NCBI GenBank assembly: GCA_032622095.1
Contig: CP136066.1
Coordinates: 131,225,917-131,289,916 of the forward strand
Direction: 5' to 3'
Length of the DNA: 64,000 nucleotides
Origin: Siphonodentalium dalli
Taxonomy: Eukaryota > Mollusca > Scaphopoda > Gadilida > Siphonodentaliidae
In this document: one piece after another, positions 35,325-45,621 of the stretch
Numbering within the stretch: position 1 is the stretch's first letter
Layout: every line of letters starts with the position of its first letter
The notes under the pieces: model-generated
Databases searched by the model: none
The model's input: only the letters and a program-made list of their open reading frames with translations
Told to the model about the DNA's origin: nothing
Translations under genes and position numbers: made by a program

Positions 35325-36485
35325 AACTAACCGTCGTTCGTCCGTCAATCCATCCATCTATCTGTCTAGCTGTCTGTCCATCCAACAATTCTTTAACGTC
35401 TTCTTCTCCGGAACCATAACACTGAATGGGTTCATATTTGGTGTGGATGTTCCCTAGGTCACTCACATTCAGATTTGTTCAAATGAGGTCACTGGGTCAA
35501 ATAGTTGTGAAGCCAGGGCCATATCACATTCCCTCCATGGTAATTTTTAAAACAACTTCTTTTCAAGTACCACTGGCCATATGGGTTCATATTTGGTATG
35601 AAGGGTGACTGGGGTTCAGATGTGTTCAATTGAGGTCACTGGGTCTAATGTGGTCGGAGCTAGGGACTTAACTCTAAAAAAAATGTTTTTTAGATTTAAC
35701 ACACAAAAAAAACATTATAAAACAAAAACAAAAATTTTAATTTAAAATTTCAATTTTGAAAAACAAATCACATTATAACATCTGCCAGGGTAGTACCCTG
35801 GCAAATGTTATAATGTGGTTAGTTGAGGGTACACTGACCTACCCCACCAAATTTAGTTTAAATTGGTCTAGGGGTCTGGGAGAACAATCACGATTAGACA
35901 GATTGTTACCCTTGCCAATTGAAGGGCCAAGTAATTACATGTACCCCTGTTACAAATGTTGTTCTTTCACATTCCTAATGCCACAATATATATATCTTTA
36001 TCACTAACAATATAAAGCTTGTCTGCCTGCCATTCTCTCTAATGATTCTTGTGTATGAAATGAGATGTTTATTTGTGTCATTCATTTCAATTTAAATTTG
36101 ATTAATTCCTATGCGCTGTGTTCTATGCAGTTGTACAGACAGGTGTTACAATAGTATGTGTATATTGGCTATTAACTCCTTTTAATCTGTGATAATGATG
36201 TGCCCTATTTATTATGCTGATGATTTCAAGGAACATTTATTAGAGGTGCCATGTTGATAACCCTTAATAAAGTTCATAACTTATTTTAAGCAAAATGAAC
36301 TCACTTCAACTTCTTTAATATACCCTATGAAAATACTAGATGAATGGATCTCATAGATTGGGATTTACATTTGGTTCAAATAGGGGCAGAGATAGGAGAT
36401 TTAACACGCCCTAACCAACCCTATATATGCTATGAATTCATGTTTGGTACTTGTATATAGATTTCTATATTACAGGTAATAATTA
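35325..36485 (+). mobile_element. modular element, family C, copy with 3' unique region
   Basis: CGTTCGTCCGTCAATCC array, CTTCTTCTCCGGAACCATA, monomers with GGGTTCATATTTGGTGTGG, an A-rich tract (35685-35760), a near-perfect palindrome, and a 3' region (36130-36485) matching 13790-14150. A family-D element begins immediately after (36497). Confidence 0.6.
35769..35817. repeat. 49-bp near-perfect palindrome
   Basis: CACATTATAACAT.TGCCAGGGTA faces TACCCTGGCA.ATGTTATAATGTG with a single-base centre and one mismatched pair. It lies inside the family-C copy but is not in the other C copies, so it may be a separate tiny insertion. Confidence 0.8.
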
Positions 36486-36496
36486 TACCCCCTTTT

Positions 36497-38620
36497 TAGC
36501 TCAACTTTACTTTGTAAAGTTTGAGCTATTGCCATGGCTTTGTCGTCCGTCGTCCGTGTGTGCGTAAGGCGTCAACAATGCAGGCTACAGGTCGTACCTT
36601 TGGTCGGATCATTATGAAATTTGTCATAGCTGTTGACATCAACATTTAGACCAGAATGAGTAATTTTGGGGTCATTCGGAAAAAAAAAAATGGCCGCCAG
36701 TGGCCATCTTAGATTTCAAAATTCAATCCATTAGCACGGGCTACAGGCCGTACTGTTCGTCTGATCATCATAAAATTTGCCATGGATGATAATATTGACA
36801 TGTAGATGGGAACGAGTAATTTTGGGGTCATTCGGCCAAAAAACATGGCCGTCAGCAGCCATCTTGGATTTTACTCTTTGTATGACTAAATTCTTTAGCA
36901 CGGGCTGCAGGTCGTACCTTTAGTCTGATCATCATAAAATTTGTCATGGAAATTAACAATGACATGTAGATGGGAACGAGTAATTTTGGGGTCATTCGGC
37001 CAAAAACATGGTCGCCAGCAGCCATCTTGGATTTTACTGTTTGTATGACTAAATCCTTTAGCATGGGCTACAGGTTGTACCTTTAGTCTGATCATCATAA
37101 AATTTGTCAAGAATGTTAATAATGACATGTAGATGGGAACGAGTCATCTTGGGGTCATTCGGCCAAAAAACATGGCCGCCAGCAGCCATCTTTGATTTTA
37201 CTCTTTGTATGACTAAATCCTTTAGCACGGGCTACAGGTCGTACCTTTAGTCTGATCATCATAAAATTTGTCATGGCTATTGAAATTGAAATGTAGATGG
37301 GAACGAGTCATTTTGGGGTCATTCGGCCAAAAAACATGGCCGTCAGCAGCCATCTTGGATTTTACTCTTTGTATGACTAAATTCTTTAGCACGGGCTGCA
37401 GGTCGTACCTTTAGTCTGATCATCATAAAATTTGTCATGGAAATTAACAATGACATGTAGATGGGAACGAGTAATTTTGGGGTCATTCGGCCAAAAACAT
37501 GGTCGCCAGCAGCCATCTTGGATTTTACTGTTTGTATGACTAAATCCTTTAGCATGGGCTACAGGTTGTACCTTTAGTCTGATCATCATAAAATTTGTCA
37601 AGAATGTTAATAATGACATGTAGATGGGAACGAGTCATCTTGGGGTCATTCGGCCAAAAAACATGGCCGCCAGCAGCCATCTTTGATTTTACTCTTTGTA
37701 TGACTAAATCCTTTAGCACGGGCTACAGGTCGTACCTTTAGTCTGATCATCATAAAATTTGTCATGGCTATTGAAATTGAAATGTAGATGGGAACGAGTC
37801 ATTTTGGGGTCATTCGGATAAAAAACATGGCCGCCAGCGGCCATCTTGGATTTCAAAATTTAATCCATTAGCACGGGCCACAGGTCGTACTGTTCGTCTG
37901 ATCATCATGAAATTTGTCATGGATGATGATATTGACATGTAGATGGGAACAAGTAATTTTGGGGTCATTTGGCCAAAAAACATGGCCACCAGCAGCCATC
38001 TTTAATTTTACTCTTTAGCACGGGCTGCAGGTCGTACCTTAATATAGTCTGATCATCATAAAATTTGTTAAGAATGTTAATAATGACATGTAGATGGGAA
38101 CGAGTCATTTTGGGATCATTCGGCCAAAAAACATGGCCGCCAGCAGCCATCTTGGATTTTACTCTTTGTATGACTAAATCCTTTAGCATGGGCTACAGGT
38201 CCTACTTTTAGTCTGATCATCATAAAATTTGTCAAGAATGTTAATAATGACATGTAGATGGGAACGAGTCATTTTGGGGTCATTCAGCCAAAAAACATGG
38301 CCACCAGCAGCCATTTTGGATTTTACTCTTTGTATGACTAAATCCTTTAGCACGGGCTACAGGTCGTACCTTTATGGTCATTCGGATAAAAAAACATGGC
38401 CGCCAGCGGCCATCTTTGATTTCAAAATTTAATCCATTAGCACGGGCCACAGGTCGTACTGTTCGTCTGATCATCATAAAATTTGTCATGAATGTTAATA
38501 ATGACATGTAGATGGGAACGAGTCATTTTGGGGTCATTCGGCCAAAAAACATGGCCACCAGCAGCCATCTTGGATTTTACTCTTTGTATGACTAAATCCT
38601 GAACTAAATGGTTTCCCATA
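36497..38620 (+). mobile_element. modular element, family D, array of about twelve monomers
   Basis: Left end TTTTTAGCTCAACTTTAC as at 20992, with CGTCCGTCGTCCGTGTG. Monomers of ~163 bp follow (CATGTAGATGGGAACGAG, TTTTGGGGTCATTCGGCC, ACATGGCCGCCAGCAGCC). They have internal higher-order structure (see 36819-37817). The array stops abruptly after CTAAATCCTGAAC with no right terminus, so it is 3'-truncated. Predicted minus ORFs of 67-90 aa are monomer read-throughs. Confidence 0.75.
36819..37817 (+). repeat. exact 491-bp tandem duplication inside the family-D array
   Basis: Bases 36819-37326 and 37310-37817 appear identical, base for base, at an offset of 491. Each period holds three ~163-bp monomers that differ from each other. 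This is a higher-order repeat and implies a very recent unequal exchange or an assembly duplication. Confidence 0.85.
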
Positions 38621-38754
38621 GGCGACAGTGTTAACGTTTCGACCAAATTCACTGAATTGAAGCCTGCAGGCCATACCAGTGGTGTTTACCCAGCTAGATT
38701 GACACCAGTTGATCACGAAAATGCAAGAAAAATCATAGGTCATGTGTTTACTTT

Positions 38755-39665
38755 TTAGCTCACCTGAGACGAAGTCTCCGGTGGAGCTATAGTCATCACT
38801 CCTCATCCAACGTCCGTCCGTCCGTCCATCCGTCCGTGTTTACTAATGACTACTTATGTGGCTAAGATTGTGTAAAATGGATATTTATGTGCATAACTTC
38901 CGTTGCGTGGCTAGCCACGTAACAGCTTTTAGATGGACGTTCAAAAATGATCTATTTGGCCTAATCAGCTTATTTAATTTTGTAGTCACTCAAAATTTGG
39001 AAACAAAAAGTCCATCGATTTAGACATCCATGACCTGTCAATAGAAGATGTCGAACACTGACGGACATTTATGTGGCTAGTCACCCAATCACGGACCTGT
39101 CAGTTTCTTCTATTCCACTGTCCCAGTTGCTGTGTGCAAATTTTTGAGTTTTAATCAGCTTCTTCTGCTATAATTCCAACATGTTATGAATCCATAATCT
39201 GGAGTTTTATCACTATCTACTACTTGATAGCCACATACAATTTTATGGCTACTTGAGAAGCCACATAAAAACTACTAAAGCCACATTACCATTTCAAGCC
39301 ACATAGGTCGGAGCCACATATCTACCCATTTGTTCGTACGTCCGTCCATCCGTCAACAATTCTTTGAACATCTTCTTCTGAAGTTCCATTGGACCGAATT
39401 GGTTCATATTTGGTGCGGATGTTCCCTATGTGACTCTCATTCAGATTTGTTCAAATGAGGTCACTGGGTTAAATAGTTTGCGAAACCAGGGCCATAACTC
39501 TATTCCTCCATAGTAATTCTTACAACAACTTCTTGTCCATAACCATTGTGCCGATTTAGCTAATATTTGGTATGGAGGGTCCTTGGGTGACTGGTGTTCA
39601 GATTTGTTCAAATGAGGTCACCCGGTCAATTCGTTGAGAAACCAGGGCCATAACTCATAGTAACT
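38755..39665 (+). mobile_element. modular element, family C, copy interrupted by family H
   Basis: Starts TTTTTAGCTCACCTGAGACG, AAGTCTCCGGTGGAGCTATA and CGTCCGTCCGTCC. Family H intervenes (38850-39340). CGTCCGTCCATCCGTC and two monomers (TTGGTTCATATTTGGTGCGG and others) follow. Its right side abuts the zinc-finger pseudogene exon. Confidence 0.65.
38850..39340. mobile_element. family H element, second copy
   Basis: ACTTATGTGGCTAAG, GTGGCTAGCCACGTAAC, TTTATGTGGCTAGTCACC and AGCCACATAAAAACTAC match the element at 6966-7880. It is again embedded in a CCGTCC array, this time of a family-C carrier. Confidence 0.55.
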
Positions 39666-39666
39666 C

Positions 39667-40341
39667 ATGAAGCTTCAAGTAATGGAAGCAAACCAGATGA
39701 GAATGGAAAAGGAGATGACTACATGTATGTCTGCGTCCAGAGAACCCTGGGGTATGTGATATGACATTTGCAAATAAGGTTAGTTTGCGGAGGCACACGA
39801 AGAAGCACAATGGGACATTAGTGCCTTGTACCTTGTGTAATAGGAAGTTTTACGATAAACATGGGATGATGGAGCATATGGAGACTGCACATTTAGGGAA
39901 AGTCTACCCATGTGAAATTTGCACCAAAACATTCAGATCAAAACAAGGAATGAAGTGAAGCATTCCGGACTATTTCGCCACAAGTGTGAGATATGTGGCA
40001 GAGGATTTTCTTATGTCAGTCAGTTTACTGATCACATGAACAACCACCACAATATCCGTCCCCATGAATGTAAAAAATGCACATCATCATTTGCGTGTGA
40101 ATGCACATACAAATTCCACCTGTCAGTGTGTCAGAAAGATCCCAAAATAGAATGTGACTTATGTGGAAAATACTTTAAATCAAAATAATATATGCTGGGT
40201 CATCGAGGTGTTCACACCTCTCCTGTGAATTATCAGTGTGACAGGTGTGGAAAGTCCTATCCACACAGAGGCAGTCTGATGAAACATGTGACAGCAAAAC
40301 ATTTACATTCAACCTTGGAGCATAAAGACCAGGAGTCTTAG
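39667..40341 (+). pseudogene. broken C2H2 zinc-finger exon, paralogue of 18208-18739
   Basis: The frame reads SLRRHTKKHNG, finger CTLCNRKFYDKHGMMEH, and CEICTKTFRSKQGMK, then hits TGA at about 39957. The similarity resumes in another frame as HSGLFRHKCEICGRGFSY, an atypical finger ending FHLSVC, and CDLCGKYFKSK. An in-frame TAA follows (about 40187), then CDRCGKSYPHRGSLMKH to the TAG at 40339-40341. Upstream, YMYVC and CDMTF are also in different frames. So there are two likely frameshifts and one nonsense codon. Order and spacing of the last four fingers match F2-F5 of the 18208 exon, including the unusual C-terminal cysteine in the third finger. It adds two fingers upstream. AATAAA follows 116 bp downstream. 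Family-C debris ends right before it. Sequencing or indel errors could mimic part of this. Confidence 0.8.
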
Positions 40342-40456
40342 ACATCCCTACTTCTGTCATTTTGTATTATTTACCAGTACATGTACCTGTAAATGTATAC
40401 TTGAACTACCTGTAACATGTATGCACCATGCATCTGCACGGTTTGGCAATTGTCGC

Positions 40457-40462
40457 AATAAA
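40457..40462 (+). terminator. polyadenylation signal AATAAA of the zinc-finger pseudogene
   Basis: The first AATAAA after the stop codon at 40341, at a typical short distance. Functionality not shown. Confidence 0.4.
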
Positions 40463-42398
40463 AATTACTAGATTATCTTCATCTAATTTGTTGGTGGGTT
40501 GAGTGGGTCTATTTTATTTTTATAAGATGAATATTGAATGCAAAAAAGGGTAAGTTTTTATAATTTAGTTGGTGATTATTATGTAAAGCTCTGTTATGTC
40601 ACAACAAAAAATCATAGCTAAATCAAGAAATCATCATGACTCATTCAACATCGAAACAATATGTGGTTTGTTTATGAATTTACAAGGTCTGTTTACAAGG
40701 TCAAGTTGAAATGAATTAGATAAGATCCATTTAGTAGGAATTTAAACCAATAGAATAACAGTTTAATATGCCACTCAGTTTTATAATTATGACTTATAGA
40801 TACCATATTTTTAAAATCAGTTTCTTACCATTGTTCGTAAAGGTGAAAATTGAATGGTGGCAATCTTTAATGTAAAGATAATGTTTGTTTTAAAAATTGA
40901 GATCACCAAAGATGATAAGCTACCAATTGTGAAGTTTAGAATGATAAACTTCTAATGTCTCCCATCAAGCATCCACAGACTATAACACTGTGCCCATGGC
41001 ACAGCATTCCACAATGGATTCTTTAGCCAGTGAAATACACAAATTACTATACATTGTATTATCTCCAACCACACCTAATGGAATATTAAAGTATGTTGAT
41101 GCTTGACATGCGAAGTTGGAAGTTTTCGAACTAAACCTTATTGTTTATTTTGCTTTTAATTGCCATTTTATTTTTATTGTCAACACAGATACTTGATTTT
41201 CAACAATTGATGATTGTCTACAAAATGTTTGTGTGCATGTTATAATCCTTGCGATTTAGCTATCTGTATCGCAAGTTATTTCAATAAGCCAAACCAGGCG
41301 TGTCTGATAGGTCAAACTGTTTAAATAGACATATGTGTGTGCAACACCCCTTCCTGACAAACTATTTTAATTTTTCACACACAGAAATGATAAATTCTAC
41401 TTCCAATACCACTTAAATATGTTTGATGTCAAATTTATGTAGGCAGGACTAACACTGTCTAGCAATAAAATAAGTGGTGGAGCCATGCATTGATATTTTA
41501 TATTTACATAATCTGATTTGATGGTCCCCATGTCATCAGATTCCAACAACAACTAAATTTCTTGAAATGCTGCTTCAGTTATCAGAATCGATTAATTGCC
41601 AAAAAATAATGCTAACCACTGTCAACTATAATATAACATTGTCCAAAATGTGTTATATATATATCAACATTTTGTTCAACTCAATTTGGTATCGAGAGTA
41701 TGTCGGTAGGCATTCGTCGAATATTTGCCAGGCCACCAAATATACCAGGTGGTGAAAAATAACAGATTTCAAAAATCGATATCTGATAACTCTGAGCTTT
41801 GATGGATGGTGGGTTCCTCGACTCGAATCAAATATGTTTTACCCCCGAAGCCAAAGTATCACTATTTATGTGCTGTATATAAACAATGCTCAGCTCACAC
41901 AAAGTGTGTTTTGTGGATAATATCGCATTCATACTATCATTATACTATACTATCAGTATATTCTTGAAGAAATTTTTATAATTTGGTACTGTTATTTCTA
42001 AATTATAACCTATAACAAAGGCCATCCGTGCCTTTAAGGAAACAGTTTTCAAATACAATATGTTGAACCAAATGAAAATGTGATATCCAGTCAAGGGCAA
42101 GCATACTAAAAGGTAAGGACCACACCATGCATGATATGTGGTTTCATTGAGGCATTGGACCACAGTTAGTAATGCCAAACATAGGTTGGAGTATGTGAAC
42201 GTCATCAGTATAGGACACAGATTTTCTGCCTTTGTCTTGCAGATGCAGACTGGTTAGAATTTTTTTTGTACTATATATTGGCTTCAAGTTACCATGTTCA
42301 AGCTGATGTGATTGGCTAGCGAAATATAATTGAAAAATAAACTAGGCTTAACATTGGAAGTTGCAGTTAATTTTGAATTATATGAGTCAACCAATCAC
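40463..42398. other. mostly featureless; family J fragment at about 41765-41875
   Basis: The J fragment (ATCTGATAACTCTGAGCTTT, GACTCGAATCAAATATG, CCCCGAAGCCAAAGTA) is one arm of the MITE seen complete at 53694-53990. Elsewhere no gene is recognisable on either strand. Confidence 0.45.
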
Positions 42399-42827
42399 AG
42401 AGGGCTTCACCTTCTGTCGCCTTCGATTAGCTTGGCGGATCAAATTATCTGGCTTTGGCAGGTCGGCGCTGGGGTTCTTGTCGAACTCATCCCGCATTAA
42501 ATCTTCAGCCAGAGTTGACGCAGGGACGAAAATCTGTTCCTTTCTGACGGCCAATTGTCGCAGACGCGCTGAAATCTCGATGCCGGTCACATTATCAGGT
42601 TGATGGTTATGGAGTTTTGGGCCTGCGGTGAAGACATCATCTTTCTCTGTGATGGTAGCTGGGCAGGCTCCAGTCTTTTGGCGATGAGAACACCACCAAT
42701 GTGTCGCCTTGCTGGTCTGTCTTTTCACGGTAAAGCTGAATCCGTCGCTGGACACTAGCTTTGGCTTGCCTCTTTTCGTTCCGTTGTCGATTCGTCTGAA
42801 AGTCGATGGTGAATCGTCGGTTTCCAT
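42399..42827 (-). CDS. FLYWCH zinc-finger exon of a MULE-type transposase-derived gene
   Basis: 143 codons from an ATG at 42827 to a GT donor (CCCTCT then GTGATT) in phase 0. Residues about 25-75 form a FLYWCH-type finger: GFSFTVKRQTSKATHWWCSH, then an 18-residue stretch with ACPATI, and the closing H-N-H (metal ligands C, C, H, H). After it comes a helical stretch ending R-Q-A-N-R-R-R-Q-K-V-K-P, which in this family links the finger to the MULE transposase core. Upstream in the same frame a stop lies near 42940, so the ATG is plausible. No MULE core follows at lower coordinates in the window. The nearest MULE C-terminal exon of compatible type (44895-45362) lies on the wrong side. It could be a solo exon, a rearranged copy or a domesticated FLYWCH factor. 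The 85-aa plus ORF here is a shadow. Confidence 0.75.
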
Positions 42828-42939
42828 CAGCTGTGTTTCTGGGAGCAGTGTTTCTGGTCGTGTGGTCGGTTGAAGGTTTCGTCGATGTCGAAGGTCGAAT
42901 GGTCTATTCTGGTTGGAGGTGGAGTCGTCGTTGTCATTT

Positions 42940-43797
42940 CAATGTCGAAGTTTGCGATCGCTGTATCTTCTACCGTCTGCTCGACTGTCGTGGTTTGGCT
43001 GCATGCGGTGCAGACCCAATCTATTGGCGTCGCTGTCTTTATGGCATATCGGTAAACTTCTAGACTAACGCCGGTGCTGCATGTACGGTGCTGCCATCTG
43101 TGGCAACCTGGAAAGACAATTCAGTGTTATAACAAACTGGTATATATCTGTATTGATGAATTTCAATATTGGTTAAAGCAACATTTGACTCGTCATAAAT
43201 AATCATTTACATTAATATTCATACAGATTTGTTTTTAATTATTTAGTTAAGTTGATGTTTAAAATAAAAATGTATTTATAATATATATACATTTTACAGA
43301 TTGTTTTTAAATATTAAGTTAAGTTGATGTTCAAAATAAAATTGTATAATATATACGAGTACTAACCTTCACATTGAAGACCGTGTTGACGCGGACGAAC
43401 CTCTCTGGAACAGTCTATACAATTAACGTCGGAGAGAAAGTCAGACATGATTGTGAGATGAATGATGAAATGATGGGGGATCTCATGTTACTTATAGGAT
43501 TCCAACAAAAACAACTCACGAAAAGGTGTGATCAAGAAGCCAGGTGGTAATTAGTGGTAATCAGTAAGAGCTCACCTCTTGTTTGTACAGCGTGATTAGT
43601 ATTAACACTTGTTGTAAAAACATCTCATAAGATCTCTCCCGCAGTCAATCAGATGAATACTATTGTCAGCGTGATTGTTATTCACATTCGATGTAAGCAA
43701 ATCTCATAAGATCTTTCGCCGCATTCCAGAACATGAATAATTATACATACATAATATAAATATATATATAAAATACCGTGTTTTCCCCATTTCCAAC
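42940..43797. other. upstream region of the FLYWCH exon; AT-rich duplication
   Basis: Around 43235-43350 the phrase TTTAAGTTGATGTTYAAAAT lies in two tandem copies of ~85 bp (each with an ATATATAC-type end). Around 43560-43720, two copies of GCGTGATTRKTATT and ATCTCATAAGATCT are ~100 bp apart. No gene recognised. Confidence 0.4.
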
Positions 43798-43942
43798 ACA
43801 TGGTACGAAACGACCAATTGATTTTCTACATGGTACGAAACGACCAAACAATGCGGTACGAAACGACCAAGAAATATGGTACGAAACGACCAGATGGTAC
43901 GAAACGACCAAGTACGAAACGACCATGGTACGAAACGTCCTG
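43798..43942 (+). repeat. seven copies of GGTACGAAACGACCA with shrinking spacers
   Basis: Copies start at about 43802, 43832, 43855, 43878, 43896, 43911 and 43927, all in the same orientation. Spacers are about 15, 8, 8, 3, 1 and 1 nt. The last copy reads ACGTCC instead of ACGACC. The spacers are unrelated to each other. Read on the minus strand the unit is TGGTCGTTTCGTACC. Not a CRISPR: too short, irregular spacing, animal genome. Confidence 0.85.
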
Positions 43943-44639
43943 TATACCCCATTGTTAGCTCAAAATTGAAATAGTGCTACTTTTATGATGGAGATGCAGT
44001 TGCTCACAGTTTGTTTCATTGTTCAATTCATTTGGCTGTCAAAACGGATGTATATCGATCCATGTATGTACAACACCAATCTCTCTCTGATTTTGGCTCC
44101 TATACAGTCAGTCAGGGTATAGCGGATCATCGTGTATAGCGGATCAGATGATGTTTCCGCAAAAAAATCTCATTATTAATAAAAGTTGTGGCCATTCTTT
44201 TGTGGTAGTTTTATGAAGATACTTATTAAAATTTACCGTACAAAGTTACATTCGAATTGTCCGTCGGCAACTTAATTTTTTAACATTTTTACGAAGCCGA
44301 CCGAAAAATTCCGAAACGAAATTAGGCGAGCCGGGTCGTGAATATTTTTTTTATGAAAAAATTAAATGAAGTTGTGGATCAGCTACGCTAGTGGTAAGTA
44401 TTTTTTGTTGTTGTTCCATCATAATAATTCATGCCATAAAAATTTAATTTTGATTGGTATTTCCCTTCATCTTGAAAGTGTCCATTTGTTTTGCCTGCAT
44501 GAGTCGTTAACAGCTGATCGCACATGCGCAGTAACCAGTAAAGTCCTGTCACACTTTTAGATTAGAAAATGTAAACAACTGGCATGCTCGTTTTCTATGG
44601 GGTTTTCTGTTACTAAGTACATTAAAACTAGAGTTATTG
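43943..44639. other. unassigned
   Basis: GTATAGCGGATCA occurs twice within 20 bp near 44120-44150. Otherwise AT-rich without recognised features. Confidence 0.35.
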
Positions 44640-44722
44640 TTATTCGATTCGAGATTCGATTCAAAAGTCAAATTCGATATTTCCAACTCGAAATTTCGAA
44701 TATACACTGACAAAAAGGAAAC
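44640..44722. repeat. GAATCG-type repeat fragment
   Basis: ATTCGATTCGAGATTCGATT and CAAATTCGATATTTCC are words shared with 29050, 31940 and 47275. It is followed by TACACTGACAA, the same 11-mer (inverted) that ends the GGTTTTGATC cluster at 57760. Confidence 0.45.
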
Positions 44723-44807
44723 GGGCCCACTCGCCCCAGGGCCCACTCACCCCAGTCGACCTGGGCCAGCTCGCCCCGGGCCAGCTCGTCCCGGGCCAGC
44801 TCGCCCC
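44723..44807 (+). repeat. five tandem copies of GGGCCAGCTCGCCCC
   Basis: Copies start at 44723 and 44739 (GGGCCCACTCGCCCCA type) and at 44763, 44778 and 44793 (GGGCCAGCTCGCCCC type). Strikingly GC-rich in AT-rich surroundings. Each unit is nearly self-complementary at its ends (GGG...CCC). Confidence 0.85.
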
Positions 44808-44894
44808 AAGGGATAATGTCTTATTTAAGTTGGTTTTCTTTTGGTTAATTATAGATTGTTGAATTTAATGTTTGTCACTGAATGTTGTTGAATA

Positions 44895-45362
44895 TCATTC
44901 GAGATCATTATTTGTCCGCAAGTTATGCCGAAAGATACTCCATTCCTCGATCGAAAATGTGCTAGAGTCGAGCCACTGCCGTTGAACATAGTCGCAGAGG
45001 CTGCGAAGACTGGACCCTTCGTCGGTTTTCTGGCTCAATGCATCGAAGGTGTCGCGGATATGTTGTGATGGCAGGAGCGGCAATGCGATTATCTGCCGAA
45101 CAAAGTCTGTAAGCGGCCCTCCCGCTCGGTAAGATGTCTGAAGTCTGACGTCGCCCACCTTCCTCAGAACAGCCTGGGACCAGTGGAAACAGCAACCTTT
45201 GATGGCAACTCCTGGGACAACCTCGCGAATTGACTGCCACAGCGCTGTTTCGAAGTCGAGCACTGCAGGATGGTCTAATCTGGTCATGACTTCTTTGAAC
45301 ACCTTCACGTAGTCGGAACGTGTCCGTCTTGACATAAAGACGAACACCAATGGAAACTGTTT
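44895..45362 (-). CDS. MULE transposase core, C-terminal exon (probably broken at its end)
   Basis: After an AG acceptor (GGCACAG, exon from 45362, phase 0) the frame reads KQFPLVFVFMSRRTRSDYVK. It continues with VLDFETALWQ (the catalytic-region D-F-E) and IKGCCFHWSQAVLRKVGD (the C-x2-H/H-W motif of MULE transposases), then a helical C-terminal part ending EEWSIFRHNLRTNNDLE and TGA. In this family R-T-N-N-D-x-E is followed by G-W/Y-H. The triplet here is TGA where GGA is expected, so the stop is probably a nonsense mutation. Upstream codons to 45437 are intronic. The first MULE acidic residue would be in a preceding exon, not found nearby. Transposon gene or domesticated remnant. Confidence 0.75.
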   Translation of the reverse strand, partial: KQFPLVFVFMSRRTRSDYVKVFKEVMTRLDHPAVLDFETALWQSIREVVPGVAIKGCCFHWSQAVLRKVGDVRLQTSYRAGGPLTDFVRQIIALPLLPSQHIRDTFDALSQKTDEGSSLRSLCDYVQRQWLDSSTFSIEEWSIFRHNLRTNNDLE

Positions 45363-45621
45363 CTGTGCCATATTATTCCCAAAAATTATGAATATATCCA
45401 GCTTATAATTCTTATTGTACATCGCAAAAGTTTGCATGATATTAAATATAAGTATAGCCAGTAATTAGACACTATAGGACGACTAAATGCATCTGAATTC
45501 TAGCTTTGAACATGGTAGCCAAAAGCTCGGAGATCGCCGATGGACCGACGACGCACGTAAATTATAATAGCGATGAGACTGAGCAACGTTGTCATTTTAC
45601 TATCTAAGTTTCATTTCCAAA

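Noticed and set aside
43798-43942. CRISPR array
   Set aside because: Repeat of 15 nt, spacers of 1-15 nt, eukaryotic context and no cas genes.
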